Assembly: GCA_964035575.1 (NCBI GenBank) | Contig: OZ037855.1 | Span: forward strand, 1,302,001-1,366,000 | Reading direction: 5' to 3' | DNA: 64,000 nucleotides | From: Rhynchopus sp. YZ270_cl-10 | Taxonomy: Eukaryota > Euglenozoa > Diplonemea > Diplonemida > Diplonemidae | In this document: piece by piece, positions 1-10,900 of the stretch | How positions within the stretch are numbered: position 1 is the stretch's first letter | Layout of the letters: each line of letters opens with the position of its first letter | The notes under the pieces: model-generated | Told to the model about the DNA's origin: nothing | Databases searched by the model: none | What the model saw: the letters and a program-made list of their open reading frames with translations, nothing else | Position numbers and translations under genes: made by a program

Positions 1-142
1 TTTTTGTTGTGTGTAATGGGTTTATGTGATACCCATTGAAAAAAAAGTGAGAGGGAAAAAAAAATCAAAAAAAAATACCCCTGAAGTGCATTCCTTCACG
101 AACGGTAAATAAAATAGACGACTTTATTTCAATTCTCCTCCA

Positions 143-190
143 TTTTTGATCCCTCACCATATACTATCAATTTATTGATTGCATATGATG
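143..190 (+). repeat. TATCAATTTATTGAT hairpin repeat, copy 1
   Basis: This is the first of three nearly identical copies (others at 7460-7515 and 25298-25350). The core CATATACTATCAAT / ATTGATTGCATATG forms an almost perfect inverted repeat with a TT loop: 12 of 14 positions pair. It lies about 170 bp upstream of the J-protein ATG and just before a CTAAGC hairpin. Confidence 0.8.
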
Positions 191-224
191 GAAATAATTC
201 TCCTCCAACTGCTGTGATGCGCAA

Positions 225-260
225 AGGTGACTAAGCACAGAGAGGCTTAGGTTCATCTTA
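225..260 (+). repeat. CTAAGC/GCTTAG hairpin repeat (family A), copy 1
   Basis: An AGGTGA lead is followed by a perfect 6-bp stem CTAAGC/GCTTAG around loop ACAGAGAG, then GTTCATCTTA and a pyrimidine tract. The outer TGA and TCA can extend the stem across a GT bulge. Other family A sites: 1958-1983, 11313-11347, 26286-26318, 27261-27295, 50843-50875, 58915-58949, 60053-60086, 60286-60315, 61857-61892 and 62673-62698, all on the + strand. Confidence 0.75.
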
Positions 261-356
261 TATTCTCTTTCTTTGAATGGGCAAGGAAATAGCTACCTCA
301 ATTACCACCAATCCCAATCCAGTACGCCCCAAGCACCACTTACCCACGCTTCTAAA

Positions 357-2310
357 ATGAAAATTTTCTTACGAGCACTGACCGTGATGGTGCTCTTCGC
401 AGTGGGCACAGTTGCGGCGGATGACGACAAGGATTTGTACGCGATCCTTGAGATTACGGTATGTCTTTTTATCTTTTTCCCAAGCAAGGGTACTTTGTAG
501 CACCCTATGCCTTCTTTTCGTAAGAAGAGAATGTATATGAAATAGCGTTTTCCCCTTTCCCACAGTGTTACTAAAAACCCGAATAATATAGCCAACGTTT
601 AATCACCCGACGTAGACAATTTTCTCTGCCCTCCCGTTACATTGCGTCAATTCAGATCTCAGACACTGTTTGGCTGCGAAAAATAATCTTCCCCTTTCCT
701 AGTCGAGTTATCTGGTGGCGACCGTAAAAGTCTGGTTTTTATCGTTTTCTTTTTTAATACTGTCGCGGTGTTCTTATCAATGCTTAAAAAAATCCATCCT
801 TTTTCAGACTGGGGCAGACACACCGGACAGCGAAATAAAAAAAAAGTACAAGAAGCTGAGCCGAGCACTGCACCCTGACTTGAACCCGGGGCAGAGCGAA
901 GAGGACCGCCAGCGGTACAAGGACGTGCAGGAGGCGAATGCGGTGCTGTCGGACAGAAAAAAGCGGCGTGTGTACGACATGATGGGCAACGAGGGCCTCA
1001 AGCAGCTTGGGGCGCAGGGCGGGGGGCGGCGGCAAAGGGACCCGTTCGCAGCCTTCTTTGGAGGCGGAGGCGACGGTGGCCCCGAGAGAGGACCTGACAT
1101 CACCCTCACCATGCGTGTGACGCTTGACGACATCTACAACGGAGCTGACCACGTCGTCCCGCTCACAAAGCAGAAGCTTAAGAACTTCGATGTCGTCAAG
1201 AAGTGCATGAAGTGCAAGGCGCAGAAGCCTAAGATGCAGCGTGTTCAGGTATTTCATTGAACGATGGATTTTTTGGAGAAAATCAATAAAAAAATACAAC
1301 AAACAAACAACAACAACAGATCGGACCCGGCATGGTGATGCAGCAGGAGGTCCCTCCGGACTGCCGTCGTCAGTGCAGCGCCAACTCCGCAGTCAAGAGG
1401 AAGCAGGTATGCTACACCAATGCACCCTACACCATGTCTTGACACCCCAGCCTATTAGGAAGCACGTCTAACCCCTTGGGATATTTTGTACATAAGAATT
1501 TCCCAACTGACCAGCACATCAGCACATCAGAGGTCGATACATTAACTGTAGTACAGTTCTTTGTTAGGCCACCTTTGAAACGTCACAAAAAATGACGACT
1601 CACCCACACCAACCCACAGGTCGACATGGAGGTGAACCTCGAGTCCGGTACCCCCGAAGGCCACGAGCTGAAGTACGAGCTTGAGGCGGATGAGTACCCC
1701 GACAAGCTCCCCGGAGACGTGAAGTTCCTTGTCGAGACGTCCCCGCACAAGACCTTTGTGCGCCGTGGTGACGACCTTGAGATGACGATCAAGATCTCGC
1801 TGCTTGAGGCGCTCATCGGCTTCGAGAAGGTCTTCAAGCACATGGACGACCACGAGGTGCACGTCGAGCGCACGGTGCCGACAGAGCACGGCTTCCAGAT
1901 GACGCTCGAGGGCGAGGTATGCTGACGGTCTTTAGGGTGGGTTGCCAACCTTATGGGAAGTGACTGAGGCTAGGTTCATCTTAAATGATGTGGTAGTGTT
2001 CTGTGTCACAGCTGCTTTCTACATTCATCTTTCAAGCTTGCTTTTGCATGAATACGCAACGACCTTTTCCTAACCTGAAGGTATAAAGGAATTTACACAT
2101 GGTGGCAACGTCATGACATCTGTCAGGGCCGCTGTGTAATATGTAAAAAAAAAATTGCAAAACCAACCACGCAACTTTTATAAACAGGGAATGCCGAAGC
2201 ACCACGTGCCCAGTGAAAAGGGGAACCTTGTTGTGACCTTCTACGTTACCTTCCCTAAGACCATTACCCAGGCACAGGCCGACGGGTTCAAGGCACTGCT
2301 CCCGAAGTAG
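357..2310 (+). CDS. ER-lumenal DnaJ co-chaperone, ERdj3/DNAJB11 type, five exons
   Basis: Exons are 357-458, 808-1248, 1320-1406, 1620-1916 and 2188-2310; all introns are phase 0 and the product is about 349 residues, close to ERdj3. Residues 1-21 form a signal peptide (basic start, hydrophobic LTVMVLFAVGTVAA). A J domain follows, with the HPD motif at 56-58, then a Gly/Arg-rich linker. The substrate-binding region has a reduced cysteine set (two CxxC-like pairs, KKCMKCK and CRRQC) like ERdj3 rather than the full type I zinc finger. The C-terminal domain keeps the RRGDDLEMTIKISLLEAL and VTFPK blocks of the family. The family stimulates Hsp70 (BiP) in the ER lumen. There is no C-terminal KDEL, which also fits ERdj3. 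Intron 4 contains a family A hairpin (1958-1983). Start chosen at the ATG that opens the signal peptide. Confidence 0.88.
1958..1983 (+). repeat. Family A hairpin repeat inside J-protein intron 4 (degenerate)
   Basis: The sequence is a shortened form of the family: AGTGACTGAGGCTAGG followed by TTCATCTTA. It lies in the sense orientation within an intron. Confidence 0.55.
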
Positions 2311-3647
2311 AGCGTCGGGTCTGGGGGAGGGGAAGGCTTGTTGTTTTCTTAAGATGAGCGTTTAAATTTAATTGAGAAAAAGTAACTGTATTTTAAGAAG
2401 TGGCAGCATTTTTCTTTTTTTTCGTTTTGCTTACGTAGCAGCTGACACTCATTTCAAAACAAAATAAAATAAATAAATGTGTGTTTTGTGGCCCTCTTCG
2501 TTGCCCTCTGAAAGCAACGAAAAGCGGGAGTGGGAAAAAAAAAGTGGGAAAAAAAAAAACTTAAAAGAAACCTGATTTGAAGGAATTGGAATTCAGAGTA
2601 GGGGGTGTGTGGCCACCATACAGAGTAGACGGGTAATGACAAATAGGGGGGTACAGAAGTTGTTTTTTTCTATATTTTTTGATGAAGACATTAGCCAGGC
2701 CTGTTAAATGAAGTCAAATTGTGTTTCTTCAGAAAATTTTCAAAATTTGGGGAGGGAGATTGGTTTATCCCCCATGCTGGTTGATTTCTTTCTTTTCTTT
2801 TTTTGCGGGTCATTATCCCCCACAAAAACCTTTTTATTGTGAACGGAGAAGAGAATGAGACAGTTCATGACAATATGCGTCTGTTCTCTCTGTTTTTTCT
2901 TTCATCTTCTCACCCCCTCCCCCCTCTACTCTAAACCCTCTCTCGTACAGTGATCCAAGAAATATTGGACGTAGTAAATACTAAGATGGATTTTGGGATT
3001 TTTTTTTTTAAACCCAAAAGGAAAGATTTATTCACCCAACGTTGGATTGCTGTATAACAACTTTTATTTGTAGGCGTATCCAATCGTGTTTGCGCCTTTA
3101 ACTTCACTTTTTTTTTTTAAACCCCCCACCAAAAAACATTCAATTTCGATAGGAGCAGGGGGAGGGCGTGACAACTTTTTTTTAGTTTCTAAAAAAAAGT
3201 ACCCTCTCCCCCAAAGCAAACAAAAAAAAAGCAAAGACAACATAGTTACAGGGCTCCCAAATACTACCCAATATTTTTCTCTTCCTTTTGTCCTTTCCCT
3301 CCCCCTCTCCCCTCAGTGTTGACAGGTTTAATACAGGGTGTTTAAAACATATTAATGGTGTGATTCAGGGGGTACGGACAACCCACGGGGGAACCACGGA
3401 GAATCCGTTTGGGTGATCACACCAATCAACCCTTAAATTTTTGGACTAAACCAACACTTCTTTCTCCCCTTCCTCCCCTCCCTCCCCTCCCTCCCCCCCT
3501 TCACACAACACCTCTAGAAGGGACAAGAAAGACCCACAAACACCTCCCACACTCCCCCGATGTGGACTTTCTAAGCTACCCTGCTTTCCCCCCCTCCAAA
3601 ACCCCCCCCTCTCCCCCCCTTTCCCCCTTCTTCACCTTTAATAAACA
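2311..3647. other. Spacer: homopolymer-rich, one small inverted-repeat element
   Basis: No gene is visible. The stretch is rich in A, T and C runs. It contains one TGGTGTGAT element at 3356-3424. A 170-bp pyrimidine-rich tract (about 3460-3640) leads into the next ATG; the last AG in it is near 3575 and could be the trans-splice acceptor. Confidence 0.5.
3356..3424 (+). mobile_element. 69-bp MITE-like element with TGGTGTGAT ends, copy 1
   Basis: The ends TGGTGTGAT and ATCACACCA are a perfect 9-bp inverted repeat. The interior is GC-rich and carries CCACGG(G)GGAACCACGG. A second copy with the same ends and an enlarged interior lies at 61665-61787. With no coding content it would be a non-autonomous element; no clear target duplication was seen. 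Confidence 0.6.
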
Positions 3648-5678
3648 ATGGGATGCTGCGGGACGAAGGACGCACCGCACCCTCAGGGGTCACGACCTAC
3701 CGGGGGGCGGAATGGATCTTTGGTTAAGTCGCACGATAATGCTGGGGTGGGGTTGCATGAGCCGATAGCACATGCGTCGCCACATGCTTCACCTGCAACC
3801 CCTTTAAACGATAGCCGATCGTTACATGCATCAGTTTCGAGACATGGACATAGCCCCGAAAAAACGCCTAGCAAGAAAGGAAGGTTGTTCCCTTTGCCCC
3901 AAGGGATGAGCGCAAGCGGGCATGACAAAATCTACTCCTGGCTTATGGTAGCAGAAGAGGTAGGGGGGGAAGGGCATAAATGGATCAACCAACACCACAG
4001 CCAACACCCTGCCACGCAGAACTTCGATATGGCAGATATGCAGCAACTTCGGAGAAGCTGGGGGCAAGCACCCTCCTCATTTGACCAAACAATCACACGA
4101 GGTGGAGAGTCCAGTGTTGCCTCAACCCCAACCTCCTCCTCGGCTGTCAGGGTGCTTGCCAGACCAGACCACCCCACTCTAGTCAAAGCTGTCAAATCCT
4201 ATGACACCATTAAACTCATGTACCCCGAATGCGATATTCTGTGGCTGACTCTCGAGGTGATTGTGAAGGGGATGTGCTCCGCAGAGAGTCGTCATTACTT
4301 TCTTTCTGGGGTGCTCCGGGCGTACCTCGGTAATGATCCTACAGGGGTTTCGTCTGCGAAGGCGTTGGTCAGTCAGTTGGATGCAAAGTGTTATAGCGAG
4401 GATGAGTTTAAAATATCACACCGTTTGGTGTGTCTCGTGAAGGATCTGTACACCTTGCCAATGGAGAGAGGGAATGCGAACAGCAGCAAGCGTTTGCAAC
4501 AGATCCTGCCGTATATTGACAGCGACTTCCAGGATTTGATCTCAGATGCATTGGAAGATATTCCGATTTCCCGGCGGAACACAACAGACTTCGCGCCGGT
4601 GAGAAAGAGCGCGAGCCAACCCCCTGCGACAGCCTTGCCGTCTTCTTACTCACTCTCAAAGAATTCTCTTCACCAGAACGTCACACCCACAAAAAAATAT
4701 GAAAGTACCGGGAACCTCCCTCCGCTGGTCTCCCCTACCTTCTTTTCTAGCCCTGCTGGAGCGGTCGCTGCATCCTCAAAAAATGCGTTTTCCGCACGCC
4801 TGAAGGATGCCTCCCCGGGTTCCGTTCTGCCGAATGCATTGGTCTTTGGACAGCCGTTTCCACAGCAAAGCAAGGTGCCGTATGGCGCAGTCTGTCTCTG
4901 GCAGAGGCGGGTCATCTTTCAAACCTCCCCGGGGCTTTCATTTGGGCAGGCAGATGAGGCACCGGTTATCAATCTACCTGCTTCAGCAGGATGGACAAAC
5001 ATTGCTTTAAACGAATCGATTGGGCCAGGTCTCGACACAATAGGATATGAAATACGCGGTACCGGGGAGGACAACGAAGTCCTCTACCCCCCTGAAGTAG
5101 TCCGCCTCCCCGTCAACCTCACCGCAGAAGTGCTGTCTGGTATTGTCTCTACAGGCTGTTTCGTACACTGTACGACATATGATACAAATGAACCACTCCG
5201 GTTGGAGCTTACCTTAAAGCATCTGACCCGTAAAGGGTCGGATGTTTCGTGGAACAATGATGATGTTACCTTGGAGCTGGATAGCGAGCGGGGCGATGTG
5301 TTTTCGGTGCGTTCTCGAAACGGGGAGGTGCTGAAGCTGATTGCGGGGGGGTCGCAGAGGTACGTGGTGTGCGTGCTGCATCAGGTCTTCACGGCGCTGC
5401 GGAGTGCGTTTGTTGGGCAGCTCTTTGGGGCGACCTTTGTGAACAAATACCCACACACCCACGGAACATACGAAGCAAACTGCGAAAACAACCTCCGCCT
5501 CCTGACCCGCGCGCTCTCCCTCCACGCAGACCACACCATCCCCATCGACTGTGCAGTGCTTGCTGCGCTCAAGTACGAATGGGGTGCCAACCAAACCGCT
5601 CTCCTCGATAAAGTAACCCAGTCCCTCGACCTCCACACCTCAGACGCAATGATGGTTGTGGATGCAACAGGAGAATGA
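3648..5678 (+). CDS. Unrecognised 676-residue protein with acylation-type N-terminus
   Basis: A single exon encodes 676 residues. The N-terminus MGCCGTK has Gly at position 2 followed by two cysteines, as in N-myristoylated and palmitoylated proteins, so membrane anchoring is likely. Residues about 10-170 are low complexity (Ser, His, Pro, Gly). A predicted helical block follows at about 175-310, rich in Leu and Cys. After a second Ser/Pro-rich linker comes a C-terminal globular region at about 420-676, with mixed strand and helix. I do not recognise a domain. The start is the first ATG after the long pyrimidine tract. Codon use resembles its neighbours, so the gene looks genuine; the function is unknown. 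Confidence 0.7.
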   Translation: MGCCGTKDAPHPQGSRPTGGRNGSLVKSHDNAGVGLHEPIAHASPHASPATPLNDSRSLHASVSRHGHSPEKTPSKKGRLFPLPQGMSASGHDKIYSWLMVAEEVGGEGHKWINQHHSQHPATQNFDMADMQQLRRSWGQAPSSFDQTITRGGESSVASTPTSSSAVRVLARPDHPTLVKAVKSYDTIKLMYPECDILWLTLEVIVKGMCSAESRHYFLSGVLRAYLGNDPTGVSSAKALVSQLDAKCYSEDEFKISHRLVCLVKDLYTLPMERGNANSSKRLQQILPYIDSDFQDLISDALEDIPISRRNTTDFAPVRKSASQPPATALPSSYSLSKNSLHQNVTPTKKYESTGNLPPLVSPTFFSSPAGAVAASSKNAFSARLKDASPGSVLPNALVFGQPFPQQSKVPYGAVCLWQRRVIFQTSPGLSFGQADEAPVINLPASAGWTNIALNESIGPGLDTIGYEIRGTGEDNEVLYPPEVVRLPVNLTAEVLSGIVSTGCFVHCTTYDTNEPLRLELTLKHLTRKGSDVSWNNDDVTLELDSERGDVFSVRSRNGEVLKLIAGGSQRYVVCVLHQVFTALRSAFVGQLFGATFVNKYPHTHGTYEANCENNLRLLTRALSLHADHTIPIDCAVLAALKYEWGANQTALLDKVTQSLDLHTSDAMMVVDATGE

Positions 5679-5892
5679 AAAAGAAGGGGAAAATAAAGTT
5701 TTTTTTTGGGGGGGATATTTTGTAAAAAAAGGGTCAGGGGGGGGTTGGGGCTCTGGGGTTCAGTTAGTTGAGTTCCAAAAATACGTTTTGTTTTTTTCCT
5801 TTTGTGCGTTTTTTTCCCCCGCTTCCAGGATGAGGGTGGGGTTTTTGTACGACCATATTTCTTTGGGGTTCCCCCGGGTCCCCACGTTAGAG

Positions 5893-5930
5893 GTGTGTGT
5901 ACAGCGAGGTACATTCATGTTTCAAGTTTT
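5893..5930 (+). repeat. GTGC/GCAC hairpin repeat (family B), variant copy
   Basis: Stem TGTAC/GTACA encloses loop AGCGAG, followed by TTCATGTTTCAAGTTTT. Compared with 60332-60368 (stem TGTGC/GCACA), both stem sides have changed so that pairing is kept. Other copies: 27041-27071 and 59398-59419. Confidence 0.6.
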
Positions 5931-6212
5931 ATTTGCATTTTTGGACTGGAAGTGGTCCGGAGGAAATTGAAAAATAAAAACACTGGGTAAGTGGATGCCC
6001 CCCCCCTCCAAACAGTTTCGGTAGCACAACGCAGTGTCTTTGTCTCTCTTTTCTTTGCAGTCATCGCGGTATTTTTGAGGAAGAAGCACGCAAGGGGTAA
6101 ATATGATGGGTTCTGTCTCCCATATGAAAATAAAGCTTTTTTTTTTTGTATAGTGAACTGTACGTCAGCTGCACTACACCAACAGATTATAAGGGCTACC
6201 CACCAAGGTGCA

Positions 6213-6815
6213 CGGTGACTATGTACCCGGGTACCATGCCAAATACATGCTCTCTGCATGGTATACCGTAAAAATATTTATTCTGGACCGGAACAAAACT
6301 GGAACACCCCAAAAAATCGTCGATTGTTCCAGTTTTGTTCCGTACCAGCATTGTTTTGGGGGGGTATCCGTGCCTTGTCAAAAAAAAACGAGGAGTGCGA
6401 CGAATTTTTTTTGCCCAAAGATGCACTATGCACCTGGGTGGGGTGGGAATGGGGATAAAAATTCTACCCCAACAGAACTGTTCTGGGCCGGAACAAAACT
6501 GGGACACCCCCAAAAACCCCAAGTGTTCCAGTTTTGTTCCGGTCCAGTATACTTCTGTCTCAGAATAGTTACAGCCCAGAATAAATATTTTTACGGTACA
6601 CCATATAAGTTGGCCCTTCGTCACGAAAAATACATGCGTGTCATAAAAGCATGTTGCCATTTTGTATGTCAATGAAGTGCTCTCTGGGGTTCGATAACCC
6701 ACGGAGAACCAGTGCCTGTGTGCGATGAACAGTGAGTCACTTGTACTTTCAACTTCTCTTGAGTATGATACGTAATAATGGAAAACAGCATGTTACCCGG
6801 GTTATATGGTCACCC
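6213..6815. mobile_element. Outer inverted-repeat element, interrupted by a second element
   Basis: The left end (6213-6238: GGTGACTATGTACCCGGG, then TACCATG) and the right end (6790-6815: CATGTTACCCGGG, then GGTCACC) are imperfect inverted copies of about 26 bp. A solitary right-type end is found at 26925-26952. The space between the ends holds the 347-bp element 6258-6604. No transposase is present, so the element would be non-autonomous. Confidence 0.5.
6258..6604. mobile_element. 347-bp foldback/MITE-like element with 29-bp terminal inverted repeats
   Basis: The ends at 6258-6286 and 6576-6604 are inverted copies over 29 bp with one mismatch; they begin ATGGTATACCGTAAAAAT and ATGGTGTACCGTAAAAAT when read inward. 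Inside are two further hairpins (about 6288-6345 and 6490-6545), each built from inverted copies of GGAACAAAACTGGAAC. The middle shows no coding potential. The end motif resembles the ends of the element at 54339-55398. Confidence 0.8.
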
Positions 6816-7459
6816 TGAGTACTTAGCGATAAAAAGGGATGGGATGGGTGTCTGTTTGGCTGTGATGTGAAGGAAAAACCTAGCGCAAACCACGCTGTTT
6901 TTATGACACACTACGGCATGAAGGTAGAAGAAAATTTGTCTGTTGTTTTTTCCCCCCTCCCTCCCTTCTTCTCTTTTCAATAAACCTCCCAAATGAGCCC
7001 CCAATTCGTCCAGTTTTCTTTCTCCCCAAAACCCGTAGAAAAAAGATGCGTTCCCAGCACTCACTTGGGTAACGTTATCTTGATTTCCCCCCACACTACT
7101 TTTTGCACCCTTCACCGGTAGGCGCAAAAATATATAATTAGGAGGCTGTTTACAGTAAAGGGAAAATGGTTGTAGAGGTGGCACTACACTATTCCAATTT
7201 TATCGAAATAAAAGTAAAACCTATTGGCAGCGTTCAACGAAAGTAGTTTTGTGTGATTTTTTTTTATTTTTGTTTCTTTTTCTTTTCTTCGAAATCGAAC
7301 ACGGGAGGAGGGGGGTTTTTTTTTCTTCTTTTTGGGGTGTCACAAGGTGTGCACAGTGAAGCACATCATCATTACAAAACTTTACCTCAAGCTAGCAAAG
7401 ATTTGGTTCTTCTTACAAATTCTTCTTCCACGCAAAGCATACGCCGAAAGATGGGACCA

Positions 7460-7515
7460 TTTTTTGTTGATCCCTCACCATATACTATCAATTTATTGAT
7501 TGCATATGATGAAAT
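7460..7515 (+). repeat. TATCAATTTATTGAT hairpin repeat, copy 2
   Basis: The copy matches those at 143 and 25298 over about 50 bp, including TTGATCCCTCACCATATAC upstream and the GCATATGATGAAA end. It lies about 470 bp upstream of the SND1 ATG. Confidence 0.8.
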
Positions 7516-7896
7516 TACTTTATAATTCTACTTCATTCAAAGGCGGGACATGGGGGTTGTGAACTGCTACCAGGGCATCGGTTGTGTACCCTTATATCAA
7601 CTTAAATGCGACACCCTGTATTGTGAGGGGAAATTAATAATGCTGTGATCACACATTTCATGGGGAAAAAAAATAGGATGCGGCAAAAGCCCCCTTCCTC
7701 CTTCCCACTTTTAACCATGATCGGGAGCGATCCAGACCACTGCCTCCCCCCCCCATTATGTAAAAATAAAAAATGCAAAAAGTCACAACATGGTTCATAT
7801 ACAGTGTCTCTTCTTGCTCGGGATTTATGGGGAGGGGGAAAAACTGTACTACAAAAAAATGCAAATACAATCAAAACCGTAAATGTACCAAAAAAA

Positions 7897-7936
7897 CCCC
7901 CCTCTCCTTTTCTCTTCCTTTCTCTTCCCACCTTAG
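7897..7936 (+). promoter_or_regulatory. Probable trans-splice acceptor of SND1
   Basis: An almost uninterrupted pyrimidine tract ends in CCTTAG at 7936, 48 bases before the ATG. There is no upstream exon that a cis intron could use. Similar tracts end in AG upstream of other genes (27624, 32400, 47012, 51377, 52444 and 55964). The trans-splicing role is inferred from layout. Confidence 0.45.
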
Positions 7937-7984
7937 CTCTATCACAACTATCAGAACGGCACAAAAAAAAAAACCTACAACAAG

Positions 7985-10900
7985 ATGACGATGTACATGG
8001 TCAAGGGTGTCCCCAGTGCGGACATCCTTCAGGTGTGCGAAGTGGCGCAGAAGGACTCCAAGACGCTGCAGGACTGCATCCGTATTGGGCTCTCGCAGAT
8101 CACCGCCCCGAAGGTGGGCCGCTCGATGCAGGACGAGATCATCAGCGACGAGAAGTGGGGCTGGGAGGCGCGTGAGTTTGTCCGTAAGTGCGTGATCGGC
8201 AAGCAGATCAAGTTCCTGAAGGAGAACGCCCCGCAGGTGCAGCGCGAGATCGGTGAGGTGCTCTTCCAGAAGGAGGGCAAGCTTCTGAGTCTGCAGGTCG
8301 AGCTCGCACGCGAGGGGCTGTGCGATGTCAGCGAACGTGCTGGACAGAAGGGGACGGAGCTTGCCTCGCGCATTGCTGACGCATCCATCCAGGCCGTCGA
8401 GAACAAGAAGGGGAAGTACGGCACCGACTCGCCCAGGGCTGACGTGACGTGGGAGGCGACTGAGGATGAGGTGACCGTCCTCGGCAAGGAGTTCCGCGGC
8501 AAGCAGCTCAACGCCGTCGTGGAGAAGGTGATGTCTGGAGGCATGATGCGTCTGTGCGTTGTGCCCCAGCACATCTACCTCGGCTTCCAGCTGACCGGTA
8601 TCATGTGCGACAGGCCCAAGGCTGCTGACAACCACACCGAGTCCGAGAAGGACAGAATCCTCTGGGCCCAGATGGCCGAGAAGGCCAAGGCGTTCACGGA
8701 GCGCATGCTGACACACCGTGACGTGCAGTTCATCATCGACGGCTGCCACAACGACCTCCTCCAGGGAACCATTGTCGCAGGCGAGGCTGTGTTCCAGGAG
8801 CTGCTCCTCAAGAACGGGTTTGCCAAGGTGCACGACCCCACCGTCGCAAAGACCAGCAAGCGCAACCGTCTGCTTGCGGCCGAGGACATCGCCAAGCAGG
8901 GCAAGATCGGACGCTGGGCAAACCTCGAGAGCGTGCAGCGCCTCACCGGAGGACAGGGCGGCGCCAAGGACAACGCCAAGCCTGCCCCTGCCATGGCAGA
9001 GGACTTCACAGGAGAGCTCCTCCAGGTGCAGTCCCCCGACACCATCATCATCCTCGACTCGAAGACGCAGAAGGAAATCAAGGTTTCCCTCGCCAACGTG
9101 CGCGGAGGAGGTGACACCGACAACCAGCCCCCCAAGGCCGACGACACCGGCGCGAAGACCACCAACAAGGCGTCGTTCGCCTCGATGGAGCGCAAGGACG
9201 ACATTATCCTCTACAAGAACTTCTTCCTTGAGGGACGCGACTTCGTGGCACAGAAGCTCCACGGGCAGGAGATTAAGGTGTGCGTGGACTACATGGCGCA
9301 GATCCCGATGGGTGGCATGAGAGAGGAGGACCTCACCCCCAAGACGGAGACCCGCATACAGGGATCTGTCTACTACAAGGCCAAGGACGGCAGCATGGCG
9401 AACATCGCGACCGAACTGATCAAGGCCGGTCTGGCTGTGAACATCTTCAGCAAGGACGGTAAGGCCAAGGACTTCTTCGACTACTCCGACGCCTTCGACC
9501 AGGCCAAGGAGCAGAAGCGTGGTATCCACGGTAACCGCGCGAAGGGCGAGCACAAGGTGCAGGACATCCAGTCGGGTGGAGGCGGAGACAAGATGTCGTC
9601 GTCGGCGGAGAAGAAGGGGCGTGCCATGCTCACCTACCTGCAGCGCTCCAGCGCTGGCAGCGCAGGCATCCCTAAGTTGAAGGCAACCGTCGAGTACGTG
9701 CTTGGGCCTGCCCGTGTCAAGCTCTACATCCCCCGTGAGAACGCACAGATCTCGCTCAACATCGCCGGTCTCGCTGCACCCAACCTGGCACGCACCGCCT
9801 CGGACGTCTCCGACCCGTGCGCACAGGAGGCACTTACCTTCTCGAAGCTGATGCTCAACCAGAGGGAGATTGAGGTGCAGGTGGAGCACTTCCACAAGGG
9901 CACCTTTGTTGGCAACGTGTGGATCTGGGACAAGGTTGAGAAGGAGATGACGAACGTTGCGTTGAAGCTGCTTGCATCGGGATACGCCACGATGGAGGGG
10001 CAGAACACGCAGTCTATGGTTGGCAAGACTGCTGCCGATAGCGCGCAGGCAAAGGCGCAGAAGGAGCGCAAGGGGATCTGGGGCGAGGGTGCTGGCCTCC
10101 CGAAGCGTGTGCAGGAGAACATCGACAAGTTCGAGAGGCGCTTTGCAGGCCGCACCTCCTTCCAGGTGGGTGCCTCTGCCACACGTATCGAGGCCACGCT
10201 CACAGACCTGGTCGACAGCACAACCTTCTTCTTCCAGACCAAGGACACCACGACCAAGGACAACATGAAGAAGATTGACGCTGCACTCCACGGCCTCAAC
10301 CTTGCTGCCAAGACCGCCCCTGAGAAGGTCGATTCCGACTCCATGGTATGACTTTTGAATGCGTTTTGCAGGTTAACCAGAGTGAAGTGAGAAGTTCCCT
10401 TTCTATTTAGCCCCCCATAGTCCCCATGCAACCCCCGCGGACAGAAGCTGGTTACCGTTATTACGGGTGATTTTCCACTGGAATGCCCCGGTAAAAACCC
10501 GAATATCCCTCTGCCACCCGCACCCAGTACACGGTACCGGGTGCGTTTCATGTAAAGCAGAGCAAACCGGAGAGAACCAACCATTTTTCAACAGCCAAAT
10601 GAAATAAACTATTTGTAACATCACAGGTTGCCGCCATGTTCTCGGACAAGAAGTGGTACCGTGGACGTGTCATCAAGGGACAGGACAAGAAGGCACTGAT
10701 CCACTTCATTGACTTCGGTAACAAGGACTTCATCCCGCTCAAGGACGTATGTCAAAAGATTCCCCCCACACCACATTGCAAAACCCGACACACCACAACA
10801 TCACAACACCACACAGATCCGCAACGCCGGAAAGGACTCCCTTCTGCCCCACATCCCCCCTCAGGCGAACGAGGGCCACCTTGCCTTCATGCACAAGCTC

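Larger units (their letters stand above)
1..356. other. Upstream spacer and 5' region of the J-protein gene
   Basis: No coding region is visible. The stretch opens with T- and A-homopolymers. It holds one copy of the TATCAATTTATTGAT repeat (143-190) and one copy of the CTAAGC hairpin repeat (225-260). AG dinucleotides after pyrimidine-rich sequence near 322 could be a trans-splice acceptor for the gene at 357; this is inference. Confidence 0.5.
5679..7984. other. Spacer with nested inverted-repeat elements
   Basis: No gene is visible. It holds a degenerate family B hairpin (5893-5930), the nested elements at 6213-6815 and 6258-6604, a GGGTTCGATAACCCACGG segment near 6690 (shared with about 60790), and TATCAATTTATTGAT copy 2 (7460-7515). 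The final 90 bases (7897-7936) form the pyrimidine tract and AG upstream of SND1. Confidence 0.55.

Noticed and set aside
6688-6712. Box-B-like GGGTTCGATAACCC (also near 60791), possibly a tRNA-derived SINE
   Set aside because: There is no matching box A or cloverleaf. The two sites share only about 20 bases, so a tRNA origin cannot be supported.
7871-10291. 806-codon open frame on the minus strand
   Set aside because: It is antisense to SND1 exon 1 and leucine/valine/histidine-rich with no domain. It arises from the codon bias of the real gene.
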